From an uncultured Flavobacteriaceae bacterium (GTDB lineage: Bacteria > Bacteroidota > Bacteroidia > Flavobacteriales > Flavobacteriaceae), in the NCBI GenBank assembly GCA_947503005.1, contig CANNCA010000003.1:124001-188000 (forward strand): 64,000 nucleotides of DNA, read 5' to 3'. Made by a program: the position numbers and the translations under genes. The stretch's first letter is position 1. Each line of letters begins with the position of its first letter. The notes under the pieces were generated by a model. It saw nothing but the letters and a program-made list of their open reading frames with translations. It did not search any database and was not told the DNA's origin. Below, in pieces: positions 9,102 through 19,367 of this stretch.

Positions 9102-11117
9102 ATGAGTCTTCTCCGATTTATCCCTATCAAATTGACACTTTTTTTGATTCTTGGGATATTAGTAGGAAAGTACCTCAACATTCCATTACCCTATTCTTTG
9201 ACCATTGCTGGAAGTGTTTTAATCCTATTGACTGCTATTTTCTTTACCTCTCAAAACCGTAATTCTATTTCCTTCGGAATTAGTGTCGCGTTTACCACAA
9301 TAAGTATCGGAATACTTTCCTACTCCATTTGGAAACCGCAAAATTGGAATAGTCATTATAGCAATTATGAAATAAATGAAGTAAATACGTTTAAGCTAAA
9401 AATCAGGGAAGTACTAAAGCCAAACGAGTTCTCGAACAGGTACTTGGCACAAATCAAGGAAACGAACGGACATAAAACATCCGGAAAGATTGTTCTGAAT
9501 TTACCCGTTGACAGCGTTCAAAACTTTCTTGAAGTAGATGATGAATTACTAACCTTCGGCAATTTAGTTGAAATAGGGCCTCCGCTGAATCCATATCAGT
9601 TTGACTATCGGAAGTATCTCGAAAATCTAGGTATTTCAAGGCAATTGAACGTTAAAAAGGATTCTTACTTCCTTTCAAAAACAAGTTCTGCTACTATTTT
9701 CGGTTTTGCCGCTACTACCAGAACCAAGATTATTCAAAAGTTGCAAGAGGCCGACTTTGGAGAAGAAGAGCTACCTATTATTCAAGCCTTGTTATTAGGG
9801 CAACGCAATTCAATATCCCAAGAAACTTATGAAAATTACAAAGATGCGGGAGCGGTTCATATTCTGGCAGTTTCCGGACTTCATATTGGCATCCTGCTTT
9901 TGCTACTACAATTTTTATTGGCTCCTTTAGAAAGATTACCAAACGGTAAACCACTTAAATTGGCCATCATCGTATTGCTGCTTTGGTGTTTTGCATTACT
10001 GGCCGGTTTTTCGGCATCGGTGGTTCGGGCGGTCACGATGTTTTCTTTTGTAGCCTATGCACTTTATTTGAACCGACCAAGCAATACCTTCAACATTTTG
10101 GCCCTATCGATGTTTTTCATTTTGTTGCTCTTCAACCCCATGCTTTTGTTTCAAGTCGGTTTTCAGATGAGCTATGCGGCCGTATTCGCCATTGTTTGGA
10201 TTTATCCCCTACTGCAACGATTTTGGTATCCTAAGAATCATAGCACTCGTAAAATATGGCAGTTACTTTCGGTGAGTTTTGCGGCTCAGTTGGGTGTACT
10301 TCCCATCAGTCTGTTTTATTTCCATCAATTTCCCGGGTTATTCTTTATCTCCAATTTACTGATCGTTCCTTTCTTGGGAGTCATTCTAGGGATGGGTATT
10401 TTAGTGCTGGTCTTGGCACTCTTAAATGTTTTACCCGATTTTCTAGTGAATTGGTACAATCAGATGATTCAATTCATGAACACCATCATTGAATTGGTGG
10501 CACAACAGGAAGCTTTTATATTTAAAAACATTTCTTTCGATGGCGTTCAACTTCTACTTGCTTATTCAATTATCGTTCTATTGGTCCTTACGTTGACCAA
10601 ACCTATACTTAAGCGCACAGTCGCTCTTCTTATCGCCGTGATCGGATTTCAATCTTGGATGCTCTTCGTTGCAATTGACGCTTCCAAAAAAGAACAACTT
10701 TTACTTCTTCATCAAACCAGAAACTCCATCTTATTCCATCGAAAAGGCAACCAACTTACCATTCATGCAACAAAACCAGAAACGACTCAAAGAACAAAAA
10801 CCGATTTTACAATAGGGGAACGCATCAAAGACGCCACGTATCAAAAACTAAGAAATAATTATCTTTTTGGTGACGGCCATTTGATTGTTATTGATAGTAC
10901 AGGTATATATTCTAACGACGAACAACCTGATTATCTATTACTGACCCAATCACCAAAACTGAATTTAGAACGCCTCATCGATTCCATCCAACCGAAAAAA
11001 ATACTGGCAGACGGAAGCAATTACAGAAGTGCTGTAGCCAGATGGAAAAAAACCTGTGCAAATAGAAAACTCCCTTTTCACTATACAGGTGAAAAGGGAG
11101 CATACTATTTTGAATAG
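9102..11117 (+). CDS. comEC: ComEC/Rec2 family DNA-uptake channel protein
   Basis: A 671-residue polytopic inner membrane protein of the ComEC family, which carries single-stranded DNA across the inner membrane during transformation. It has an N-terminal membrane pair, an OB-like soluble part (DUF4131, about residues 80-200), and the competence core starting with the hallmark LAVSGLHIG at residues 255-263, followed by many membrane segments up to about residue 525. The last about 145 residues are soluble and lack an evident full metallo-beta-lactamase domain, as is common in Bacteroidota. The final codons contain a perfect 12-bp inverted repeat (see terminator). Confidence 0.9.
   Translation: MSLLRFIPIKLTLFLILGILVGKYLNIPLPYSLTIAGSVLILLTAIFFTSQNRNSISFGISVAFTTISIGILSYSIWKPQNWNSHYSNYEINEVNTFKLKIREVLKPNEFSNRYLAQIKETNGHKTSGKIVLNLPVDSVQNFLEVDDELLTFGNLVEIGPPLNPYQFDYRKYLENLGISRQLNVKKDSYFLSKTSSATIFGFAATTRTKIIQKLQEADFGEEELPIIQALLLGQRNSISQETYENYKDAGAVHILAVSGLHIGILLLLLQFLLAPLERLPNGKPLKLAIIVLLLWCFALLAGFSASVVRAVTMFSFVAYALYLNRPSNTFNILALSMFFILLLFNPMLLFQVGFQMSYAAVFAIVWIYPLLQRFWYPKNHSTRKIWQLLSVSFAAQLGVLPISLFYFHQFPGLFFISNLLIVPFLGVILGMGILVLVLALLNVLPDFLVNWYNQMIQFMNTIIELVAQQEAFIFKNISFDGVQLLLAYSIIVLLVLTLTKPILKRTVALLIAVIGFQSWMLFVAIDASKKEQLLLLHQTRNSILFHRKGNQLTIHATKPETTQRTKTDFTIGERIKDATYQKLRNNYLFGDGHLIVIDSTGIYSNDEQPDYLLLTQSPKLNLERLIDSIQPKKILADGSNYRSAVARWKKTCANRKLPFHYTGEKGAYYFE
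11070..11100 (-). terminator. Terminator of the peptide transporter gene, embedded in the comEC 3' end
   Basis: A perfect 12-bp stem (CTCCCTTTTCAC / GTGAAAAGGGAG) with a 7-base loop lies inside the last comEC codons, 34 bases past the stop of the minus-strand POT gene. On the minus strand it is followed by GTTTTCTATTT. It should end POT transcription. Confidence 0.65.
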
Positions 11118-11133
11118 TTAGTATTAAAAAATA

Positions 11134-12636
11134 CTAGGTAACGTCTACCATCCATTTTTTGATAAACGGACTTGCTGCAAAAAATATAAGTCCCGCACCA
11201 ACAGAAACCCACACTACATTTAGAAAAATATTTGGCATTTCAAGCACGTTCTCTGGGTCAAAATTTCCACCAATCAGACCTGCAATTAAGTTACCCAATG
11301 CAGCGCCAACAAACCAAATACCCATCATCTGACCCAAATATTTTTTTGGAGATAATTTACTCGTAGCACTCAAACCCACTGGGCTTATGGTCAACTCTCC
11401 TATCGAATGTAAGAAGTATGTCAGTATCAATGCAAACATACCAGCTTTGGCTCCACTAGCCGCCACCTGCGCAGCTTCAACCATAACCCAAAACCCTAAT
11501 CCGAGCAAGATCAACCCAACGGCAAATTTAAAAGGAGTACGTACATTGATGTTTCTCGCGGCCAACTTCACCCATAGTGCACCAATAATTGGGGCAAAGA
11601 TGATTATAAAGCCAGAGTTAAAGGATTGTAACATACCCGCGGGCATTTCCCAACCACCAACAAAACGATCTGTAAAATCTCTAGCAAACAAGTTCAATGA
11701 TGAGGCGGCCTGTTCAAAACCGGACCAAAAAATAGCAATACCAACGAAAAGAATAAAAATCACTGTTACCTTCTTCTTCTCCACCAAATTCAAACCTCCA
11801 TTAAAAAGTATATTGATAAAATACCCCATAGTAATGACCACGATAATAAGTCCAAGAGCTTGCGCAATACCAGTAGCAGTAGTTACATCAATATAACCTA
11901 AGAATTGTAGGCTAACCAATAAAACAAGTATAAAGGCAATAATACCGAAGGTGACCGAGTTATTTGATTTTCCCGTTTTTTCTATTGATTTAGCCTTCGG
12001 TTCAATCCCAATCTCCTTCAAATATTTCGGAGCATAGACCTTATACGCTATTAAACCGAAAAACATTCCAACAGCTGCTAGCCCGAAACCCAAATGCCAG
12101 TTGTATTCCGCTAAAAGCGGAACGAATAATTGACCGAAAAATGAGCCCAAATTAATTCCCATATAGAAAATAGAAAATCCAGCATCTCGCTTAGCACCAT
12201 CCTCATTTTCATAAAGCTCCCCCACCAGTGTACTTATATTACCTTTTAACAAACCAGTTCCCAAAGCAACGAAGGCCAAACCTGTAAAGAATATTGCTGG
12301 AGAACCAGGAATCGCGAGAACTAAATGCCCTATCATAATAAGAACCCCACCGTAAAAAACAGCTCTTCGTTGTCCAAAAACATTATCCGCCAACCAACCA
12401 CCCGGTAAGGTCATTAAATACACAGATGCAGTGTATAGACCATACACAGCACCCGCCGTCTCGGTAGTCAAACCAAGGCCCTCAGCGGCCATGTCTGTAG
12501 TCATAAATAGAATGAGTATGGCACGCATACCGTAGTAACTGAATCGCTCCCACATCTCGGCGGTAAATAGCACATATAATCCTTTTGGATGACTAAATTT
12601 CTTTTTACCTCCCGTAGAATTTACAAGGTCTGACAT
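11134..12636 (-). CDS. POT family proton-dependent oligopeptide transporter
   Basis: A 500-residue MFS transporter of the POT/PTR (peptide) family, importing di- and tripeptides with protons. The diagnostic ExxERFxYYG motif is present near residue 28 (EMWERFSYYG), and further POT signatures follow (FSIFYMGINLGSF near 155 and the C-terminal GELTISPVGLS near 418). About 12-14 membrane segments are visible. It starts 16 bases after the stop of the DPP-IV-like peptidase gene on the same strand, so the two are most likely one operon: the peptidase makes dipeptides that this carrier takes up. Confidence 0.92.
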   Translation of the reverse strand: MSDLVNSTGGKKKFSHPKGLYVLFTAEMWERFSYYGMRAILILFMTTDMAAEGLGLTTETAGAVYGLYTASVYLMTLPGGWLADNVFGQRRAVFYGGVLIMIGHLVLAIPGSPAIFFTGLAFVALGTGLLKGNISTLVGELYENEDGAKRDAGFSIFYMGINLGSFFGQLFVPLLAEYNWHLGFGLAAVGMFFGLIAYKVYAPKYLKEIGIEPKAKSIEKTGKSNNSVTFGIIAFILVLLVSLQFLGYIDVTTATGIAQALGLIIVVITMGYFINILFNGGLNLVEKKKVTVIFILFVGIAIFWSGFEQAASSLNLFARDFTDRFVGGWEMPAGMLQSFNSGFIIIFAPIIGALWVKLAARNINVRTPFKFAVGLILLGLGFWVMVEAAQVAASGAKAGMFALILTYFLHSIGELTISPVGLSATSKLSPKKYLGQMMGIWFVGAALGNLIAGLIGGNFDPENVLEMPNIFLNVVWVSVGAGLIFFAASPFIKKWMVDVT

Positions 12637-12652
12637 ATATACTTGGTTTTAG

Positions 12653-14818
12653 TTATAAGTTCGTTTTAATAAAATTGGTCATCTTGTTGAACAAGTGAAT
12701 TCGGGTATTTCCACCGTAAATTCCATGATTTTTATCGGGGTAGATGGCCCAATCGAATTGCTTATTGGCTTGAATCAATGCTTCGATCATTCGCATGGAA
12801 TTCTGCACATGTACATTGTCGTCGCCCGAACCATGGACCAAAAGGTAATTTCCTTTTAATAATTCGGGATAGTTGAAAGGCGAATTGTCATCGTAACCGC
12901 TTGGGTTTTCAGCAGGCGTACGCATAAAACGTTCGGTATAAATCGTATCATAAAAACGCCATGAAGTTACCGGTGCTACGGCAATGGCCGTTTCAAAGAC
13001 ATCGTTTCCTTTAAGAATACTGTTGGTTGCCATATGACCACCAAAACTCCAGCCCCAAATTCCAGTGCGTTGCTCATCGATATAAGGAAGTTCGCTTAAC
13101 TTTTTTGCGGCAGCAATCTGATCTTCGGTCTCATATTTTACCAAATTCAAATAGGTGACTTTTTTAAAGTCCCGCCCTTTAAATCCTGTACCTCTGCCAT
13201 CAATACAAGCAATAACATAACCTTCAGAAACCAAACTTTGATGCCAATAGTCATTCGCACTATACCAAGAATTAGATACATTTTGAGAACCAGGCCCACT
13301 ATATTGATACATCAACAGTGGGTATTTCTTTGAAGCATTAAAATCATGGGGTTTAATTAGGTACATGTTCAGGTCATTCCCGTTAATCGATATTGTCGAA
13401 AACTCTTTTGGACTCATTTCATACCCCTTCAATTTATCCAATAGTTCACTATTGTTTTTGATATCTTTTATTTTTTTTCCGGAAAGGGCTTGATGTAATG
13501 TATACTTCGGAGGGGTTGTTGCGCTAGAATGATTATTAATAAAATAGGTGAAATCAGCGCTGAAATCAGCCCTATTCGTGCCCAATTCGATTGCCAAAGC
13601 CTTTTTATTCTTCCCACTACTTTCAATACTATAGATACCGCGGTTGGTTGAACCATTTTCAGTAGATTGATAGTAAATTCTGTCTTCGTTCTGGTCGTAG
13701 CCATAGTACTTTGTAACCTCCCAATCACCCTCAGTTACTTGGTTCATCAACGGTCCTTCTTCACTGTACAGGTAAATATGGTTCCAACCGTCTTCCTCGC
13801 TGGTCCATATAAAACTGTCATCGGCCAGAAATGTCAGATTATCGGTAATATCTACGTAGGCTTTGTCCGTCTCCTCTAACAAAATGGAAACCGAATTATC
13901 CGTAGCATTCACCGAATGTAATCTCAAATGATTTTGATGCCGATTGAGGGTCTGAACACTCAAGTGATTCGGATTGTTCATCCATTTTATTCTGGGAATA
14001 TAATACGCTTCCCCTAAATTTATATCGGAAATCCGACCAGTTTGCACGTTGTACATATGAAGTGAAACTTTGGCATTTTCTTCACCCGCTTTTGGGTATT
14101 TGAAAACTTCTTGAGTTTGGTATAGACCTGTTCCGTAAACATCCATTGAGAATTCAGGAACATTAGTTTCATCAAAACGAAGGAACGCAATTTTGGTTCC
14201 GTTCGAATTCCATTCAAAGGCACGAACAAAAGCGAATTCTTCTTCATAAACCCAATCGGTAATACCATTGATGATACTGTTCTTGCCACCATCATCGGTA
14301 ATCTGTTTTGTTGTACTGCTGGAGACATTGAAAAGGAAAAGGTTATTATCCAAACCGTAAGCCACCTGTTTCCCATCAGGTGAAAAAGTCGGTTCCTGTA
14401 TTTTATTTTCAGAAACCTTGGTTAGGGATTTTGAAGGAATATCGTACACATAGTAAATGCCAAGTTTAGACCTTCGGAAAATGGATTCAACATCAGTAGC
14501 CAGTAACAATTTAGATTCATCTGCACTAAACTCATAAGTTGAAAAAGATGTGACACCCTCCAAAGATTCAGAAGAAACTAAAGTTTCCAGTTTCTCAAGT
14601 GTTTGGTAGCTATACTTATCTATTTGTGTCGTTTTACTCCCACTATTGGCGTTCAACACGGTATATTCCTTACCATTTTTTAAGGATCGAAGCACATCTA
14701 GGCCTTCAGTTTGAAAAGCACCCTGATATATGTCTTCGACTGTAATTTTCTTGGTTTGGGCATTTACAGTAATAAAAACACCTAGTGTAAAAAGCAACAA
14801 AATGTTTAATTTCTTCAT
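12653..14818 (-). CDS. Dipeptidyl peptidase IV-like S9 serine peptidase
   Basis: A 721-residue S9B peptidase with a cleavable signal peptide (about 20 residues), so periplasmic. An eight-bladed propeller domain covers most of the first 470 residues and carries the WVYEEEF double-Glu motif that binds the free N-terminus of substrates. The alpha/beta hydrolase domain follows, with nucleophile Ser591 in GWSFGG, the Asp in HGSGDDNVH (666/667) and His698 in NHGIYG. These are the DPP-IV features for removing Xaa-Pro or Xaa-Ala dipeptides. It is the first gene of a two-gene unit with the POT carrier and is divergent from the HMG-CoA reductase gene. Confidence 0.93.
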   Translation of the reverse strand: MKKLNILLLFTLGVFITVNAQTKKITVEDIYQGAFQTEGLDVLRSLKNGKEYTVLNANSGSKTTQIDKYSYQTLEKLETLVSSESLEGVTSFSTYEFSADESKLLLATDVESIFRRSKLGIYYVYDIPSKSLTKVSENKIQEPTFSPDGKQVAYGLDNNLFLFNVSSSTTKQITDDGGKNSIINGITDWVYEEEFAFVRAFEWNSNGTKIAFLRFDETNVPEFSMDVYGTGLYQTQEVFKYPKAGEENAKVSLHMYNVQTGRISDINLGEAYYIPRIKWMNNPNHLSVQTLNRHQNHLRLHSVNATDNSVSILLEETDKAYVDITDNLTFLADDSFIWTSEEDGWNHIYLYSEEGPLMNQVTEGDWEVTKYYGYDQNEDRIYYQSTENGSTNRGIYSIESSGKNKKALAIELGTNRADFSADFTYFINNHSSATTPPKYTLHQALSGKKIKDIKNNSELLDKLKGYEMSPKEFSTISINGNDLNMYLIKPHDFNASKKYPLLMYQYSGPGSQNVSNSWYSANDYWHQSLVSEGYVIACIDGRGTGFKGRDFKKVTYLNLVKYETEDQIAAAKKLSELPYIDEQRTGIWGWSFGGHMATNSILKGNDVFETAIAVAPVTSWRFYDTIYTERFMRTPAENPSGYDDNSPFNYPELLKGNYLLVHGSGDDNVHVQNSMRMIEALIQANKQFDWAIYPDKNHGIYGGNTRIHLFNKMTNFIKTNL

Positions 14819-14970
14819 AAATGGATAAAATTGGTTGAATCTTTCAAGTTTAGTGATAATTATACGAATATCCTTGAATTGAGATTAAAAATAATTACGC
14901 ATAAAGCGATTTTTATACCGAATCACTTTTTAGCGTTTATACTTATCTTTACAGACTAACTGACAGCCCA

Positions 14971-16287
14971 ATGGTTTCACCTATTGAAGGATTTTCAAAA
15001 CTGACAAAAGAAGAAAAAATCGATTGGATTTCCGAGAATTATACGCAAGATAAGGATGCTTCAAAAGTCCTTTTAAAAAGATACTGGAATGATGATGGCG
15101 ACTTGCAAAAGCTACATGATGAGTTCATAGAGAATACAATCTCTAACTATTATCTTCCCTTTGGCATTGCCCCTAATTTCTTAATCAATGACAAGCTTTA
15201 TGCCATACCTATGGCCATAGAGGAAAGTTCAGTGGTAGCGGCGGCAAGTAAAGCTGCTAAATTTTGGTTGGAGCGAGGTGGATTTAAAACCGTGGTTTTA
15301 GGAACCGAAAAAATCGGTCAGGTACATTTTATGTATTCGGGGGATGTGGAGAAATTAGAATCCTTTTTTCGGGAAGTCAAACCCAAGCTAATTGAGGCTG
15401 CCACTTCAATTACGAAGAACATGGAAAAACGGGGTGGCGGCATTACCGATATTGTTCTGAAAAACAAATCGTCAAAACTCGATAACTACTTTCAATTACA
15501 CTGCACCTTTGAGACTCGCGATGCCATGGGTGCTAATTTTATCAACTCGTGTTTAGAGCAGTTCGCGACGACCTTAAAAGAGGAAGCGCGATTACATACC
15601 GATTTCAGCAAGGAAGAAAAAGACATTGAAATTGTCATGAGTATTTTGAGTAATTACGTTCCCAACTGTTTGGTACGTGCAGAAGTATCATGTTCGGTAG
15701 AAGATTTACAAATTGCCGGATCAACTTCTTCGCAGGAGTTTGCAGAAAAAATGGTTCAGGCAGTTGCTATCGCTAAAGTAGAACCTCATCGAGCCGTTAC
15801 TCACAACAAAGGTATCATGAACGGTATCGACGCGGTCATTTTAGCCACCGGAAACGATTTTAGGGCAGTTGAGGCGGGCATCCATGCCTATGCCGCACGT
15901 GAAGGAAGTTACACCAGCCTTACCGATGCCCGAATCGAAAATGGAAATTTTAAGTTTTGGATGGAAATTCCTTTGGCCCTTGGCACGGTTGGTGGTTTGA
16001 CCAGTCTACATCCCTTGGTGAAATTGGCATTGGAAATACTTCAGGAACCTTCAGCAGAAGAGCTCATGCAAATCGTGGCGGTAGCAGGTCTCGCGCAGAA
16101 TTTTGCCGCACTTCGTTCTTTGGTCACTACTGGTATTCAAGAAGGACATATGAAAATGCACTTACTGAATATCTTGAACCAATTGGGTGCAAACGAGGCA
16201 GAAAAAAAGACCTTGGTCGAGCACTTCAAAAAAAATGCCGCAACACATAGTGCCGTGGTGGAGGCGTTTGAAAATCTGAGAAATTAA
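14971..16287 (+). CDS. Hydroxymethylglutaryl-CoA reductase, class II
   Basis: This enzyme interconverts HMG-CoA and mevalonate, the committing step for isoprenoids by the mevalonate pathway. The 438 residues match class II enzymes. By alignment with Pseudomonas mevalonii HMGR (Glu83, Lys267, Asp283, His381), the catalytic set is Glu84 in MAIEESS, Lys280 in HNKGIMNG, Asp296 in ATGND and His393 in EGHMKMH. The dimer motif DAMGANF is also present. Although class II is often called degradative, the neighbour is a GHMP kinase, so a biosynthetic role is more likely. Its stop codon shares one base with the next start. Confidence 0.93.
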   Translation: MVSPIEGFSKLTKEEKIDWISENYTQDKDASKVLLKRYWNDDGDLQKLHDEFIENTISNYYLPFGIAPNFLINDKLYAIPMAIEESSVVAAASKAAKFWLERGGFKTVVLGTEKIGQVHFMYSGDVEKLESFFREVKPKLIEAATSITKNMEKRGGGITDIVLKNKSSKLDNYFQLHCTFETRDAMGANFINSCLEQFATTLKEEARLHTDFSKEEKDIEIVMSILSNYVPNCLVRAEVSCSVEDLQIAGSTSSQEFAEKMVQAVAIAKVEPHRAVTHNKGIMNGIDAVILATGNDFRAVEAGIHAYAAREGSYTSLTDARIENGNFKFWMEIPLALGTVGGLTSLHPLVKLALEILQEPSAEELMQIVAVAGLAQNFAALRSLVTTGIQEGHMKMHLLNILNQLGANEAEKKTLVEHFKKNAATHSAVVEAFENLRN

Positions 16288-17192
16288 TGCAAAAGTACTT
16301 CAGCAACGGCAAGTTATTACTATCTGGTGAGTATGCCGTACTAGACGGAGCAAAGGCATGGGCCGTACCAACAAAGTTCGGTCAATATTTACAGGTTTCT
16401 GAAACTGATTCGGGTCGACTGTCTTGGAAGAGTTTGGACGAAAATGGAACTGCATGGTTCAATGGAGTCTATAAAAAAGAATCATTAGTCGAAATTTCGA
16501 GTTCCGACAAAAACACCTCACTGACACTTCAAAAAATACTTCATGAGGCGAAACAATTGAATCCTTGGTTTTTAAATGATTCTAAGGGGTTCGAAATAGA
16601 AACAAAATTAACTTTCCCAAGAAACTGGGGGTTGGGTTCTTCATCAACGCTAATCAACAATATTGCCCAATGGGCGCAAGTTGATGCCTATCAACTATTA
16701 TGGAATGCTTTTTCGGGCAGTGGATATGATATTGCCTGTGCACAAAACAATTCACCGATTGTTTATCAGCTGGTAAAAGGCGTTCCAGCAGTCAATAAAA
16801 TCAATGTGAAACCCACTTTCTCTGATTCACTTTTCTTTGTTTATCTCAACAAAAAAAGAAATAGTAGAGAAGCCATTAACGCCTATCGTCAAAGGGTAAT
16901 CGACAAATCAGTACTTGTTGAAAAAATAAGCGACCTGACCGTTCAAATGATACATTGTTCCCAAATCAAGCAGTTCGAACACCTGGTAACACTTCATGAA
17001 AAGATTCTTTCAGAGGCACTTGGAATTCCGACAATCAAAGAGGAGCTGTTTTCCGACTACCAGAGAAGTATAAAAAGCCTCGGTGCTTGGGGCGGTGATT
17101 TTATTTTGGTGGTCGGGGATAACGGTTCCGCCGACTATTTTAGTACCAAAGGATATCAAACGGTAATTCCCTTTCAAGAAATGATTTTATAA
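16287..17192 (+). CDS. GYDIA family GHMP kinase
   Basis: A 301-residue GHMP-superfamily small-molecule kinase. The N-terminal SGEYAVLDGA motif and the ATP-binding loop GLGSSSTL (near residue 115) are typical of the mevalonate/galactokinase superfamily, and SGSGYDIA near residue 148 is the motif that names this Bacteroidota subfamily. The start ATG overlaps the stop of the HMG-CoA reductase gene by one base, so translation is coupled. The natural substrate is not settled as far as I know; the context suggests mevalonate or a phosphorylated derivative. Confidence 0.88.
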   Translation: MQKYFSNGKLLLSGEYAVLDGAKAWAVPTKFGQYLQVSETDSGRLSWKSLDENGTAWFNGVYKKESLVEISSSDKNTSLTLQKILHEAKQLNPWFLNDSKGFEIETKLTFPRNWGLGSSSTLINNIAQWAQVDAYQLLWNAFSGSGYDIACAQNNSPIVYQLVKGVPAVNKINVKPTFSDSLFFVYLNKKRNSREAINAYRQRVIDKSVLVEKISDLTVQMIHCSQIKQFEHLVTLHEKILSEALGIPTIKEELFSDYQRSIKSLGAWGGDFILVVGDNGSADYFSTKGYQTVIPFQEMIL

Positions 17193-17196
17193 AAAA

Positions 17197-17218
17197 GCCC
17201 CAACATCGCTGTTGGGGC
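17197..17218 (-). terminator. Terminator of the ppiD gene
   Basis: A perfect 8-bp stem GCCCCAAC / GTTGGGGC with a 6-base loop lies between the convergent GYDIA kinase and ppiD genes. The minus-strand reading is followed by TTTTTTATAAA, so it ends the ppiD transcript. The plus-strand side lacks a T run. Confidence 0.85.
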
Positions 17219-17243
17219 CGTGATTTATTCAACCGCGTTCATC

Positions 17244-19367
17244 TTAATAAAAAGCAGCTCGATTATCTTCTATTTCGGAAGCTTCTTTCAAGGCATTGTA
17301 AACCGCCGTGTTCACTTTACCTGCAGTCGTCGTTTTCAACGTATTCGCATACGTACTATAGTTATCCAATTTAGGTGCTTCTTCCTTCTTTGTCACTTTA
17401 ATCATGAATACCCCCGTATTCCCTTCTATCAAATCAGAAGTTTCGCCTTCTGCCATGGCAAATGCGGCACCGACTACGGCCGGTTCGCTACCCGCCCCAG
17501 GAATTGTTGGTGATTTCACCGTAAGTCCTGTAGCATTGGAAAGCGACTGAGAGGCATCGGAAACGATAGCTTCCATTGATTTACCCTTATGTTCGCCTAT
17601 GATCTGCGCAGCTTTGCGTTCCTTTCTGATTATTGGCAACACCGTTGCCGAAGCATCTTCTACCGACATCACGCCTTCTTTGTACTTCGCTACTAGCTGT
17701 ACCACAGCATAGCCATTGTTGATATTAAACCTGCGAATATCACCTATTTCAGTATCATCGTTAAACGCCCATTGTACAACGCTTCTTTGATTCGATAGAC
17801 CAGGTAAGTTTTCATCCAGAGCCTTAACCTTATAAACAGGCATCACAGTATATTTGTTTTCCTTTGCCAAATCGGTAAAAACCTTATCGCCTGAACTTGC
17901 GTCCATTTCAAATTTTGTAGCGTCGGTGAACAATGTATTGCTGGTTTCTTCAGAGGCTTCAATCGCTCTTGCCAAAGTCGCTATTTGTACAATATCCTCT
18001 TTATCGTCAACCCTTATGACGTGAAAACCGAAATCTGTCTCAACAAGGCCGATACTTCCTACCGAATTTCCAAATGCGAAATCATTAAACTTGGGCACCA
18101 TGGTGCCTTGCTGAAAATAACCCAAATCTCCTCCACTAGGTGCTGAAGGTCCGTCTGAATTGTCTCTGGCCAGTTGCGCAAAATCGGCATCACTTTTCTT
18201 TGCATCCCGCAACAATTCTTTGGCTTTTGCCTCAGCTTCTTCCTTTGTTCTTTTGATTTCAGGGTTTGCTCTTTGAGCACCCTCGTAAGCTATAAGTATA
18301 TGACTTGCCTTAACGGAACCATTCGGCTTTCGATCGACCATCTTTGAAACTTTAAAAAAGTCACCGTCCCGGTATGGACCAAATATCTCACCAACGTTCA
18401 AGGCCATTAAGGAATCTGCAAAAGAGGCGGGCAAATCCTTTTTGGCCTTATAAATAGTATCAAATTTAATATCTGAGTTTCGGTCAAGAAATGCAGCATA
18501 ATCCGAAGTATTTCTAAAACCCATTATGGTATCGTTCCTATCCGTCTTATTGTTGTACTCAACGGTATCTTCCAATAATGACAAAACGTTGGCCTCTACT
18601 GCGGCCTCGTCGGCAGCAGATGGTTTCTCCTCAAAATAAACAAACTGAATATCCCTTGACTTCTCTTGTTTGAAATCATCCTTATGTTCATTTATATAAG
18701 CAGCAATTTCACTTTTTGTAACGCTTATGGTGCTATCTGCTATGGAAGAAAACGGTATGCGCACGTACTGCAAGTCTACCTTATCATTGGCCAACTTATA
18801 TTCCAATTCACCTTCTTTTAGAGTGGCACCTACGCCCGCCTTGACAAGATTGAAATAGGTTTGTTCTTTACTACTTTGGATGATATTTTGTTCATCTTGT
18901 AGCCATAACTGATATTGTTGCGGATTGTTGACCCGCATATCTGAAATAAACTCCCTGAATTTATTTTCATCGAAAACACCATCCTCATTTTGAAATTGGG
19001 GTGCTTGATTGTACCCAGGCATGTTCTTAATATAATTCATGATTTGGTCTTCTTCAATATTGATTCCCAAATCTTCAAACTGCTCACCTAATATTGTGTT
19101 ACGCACCTCTTGGTCCCAAACTTGATTTATGGTTTGCATTGAGGATGCATTCGGGCCTACCCTACGAGATGCAGCTTCTATTTTTTGTCGAAATTCATCT
19201 ATTGAAATCTCATTGCCATTGATTTCGGCAACTGTGGAACCAACCTTTCCTCCCGTTCCAAAATTACTACTCGTAAAAACACCTGAAATCACAAAAGCAA
19301 ACAACGCCAGACCAATGATTAAAATCAAAATCGTGGTTCGCTTTCTAATATTTTCTAAAATCGCCAT
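17244..19367 (-). CDS. ppiD: PpiD/SurA-type peptidylprolyl isomerase, membrane-anchored periplasmic foldase
   Basis: A 707-residue periplasmic chaperone. One membrane anchor (residues about 12-31) is followed by a SurA-N/PpiD-N helical domain, including a typical QVWDQEVRN segment, and then a parvulin domain starting near residue 350 with the family motif KASHIL and the later DNSDGPSAPSGGDLGYF block. A second, degenerate parvulin-like region and a C-terminal helical part follow. Domain order and length match Bacteroidota PpiD-like foldases that help outer membrane proteins fold. It lies downstream of the CorC-like gene after a 141-base gap and probably has its own promoter. Confidence 0.92.
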   Translation of the reverse strand: MAILENIRKRTTILILIIGLALFAFVISGVFTSSNFGTGGKVGSTVAEINGNEISIDEFRQKIEAASRRVGPNASSMQTINQVWDQEVRNTILGEQFEDLGINIEEDQIMNYIKNMPGYNQAPQFQNEDGVFDENKFREFISDMRVNNPQQYQLWLQDEQNIIQSSKEQTYFNLVKAGVGATLKEGELEYKLANDKVDLQYVRIPFSSIADSTISVTKSEIAAYINEHKDDFKQEKSRDIQFVYFEEKPSAADEAAVEANVLSLLEDTVEYNNKTDRNDTIMGFRNTSDYAAFLDRNSDIKFDTIYKAKKDLPASFADSLMALNVGEIFGPYRDGDFFKVSKMVDRKPNGSVKASHILIAYEGAQRANPEIKRTKEEAEAKAKELLRDAKKSDADFAQLARDNSDGPSAPSGGDLGYFQQGTMVPKFNDFAFGNSVGSIGLVETDFGFHVIRVDDKEDIVQIATLARAIEASEETSNTLFTDATKFEMDASSGDKVFTDLAKENKYTVMPVYKVKALDENLPGLSNQRSVVQWAFNDDTEIGDIRRFNINNGYAVVQLVAKYKEGVMSVEDASATVLPIIRKERKAAQIIGEHKGKSMEAIVSDASQSLSNATGLTVKSPTIPGAGSEPAVVGAAFAMAEGETSDLIEGNTGVFMIKVTKKEEAPKLDNYSTYANTLKTTTAGKVNTAVYNALKEASEIEDNRAAFY

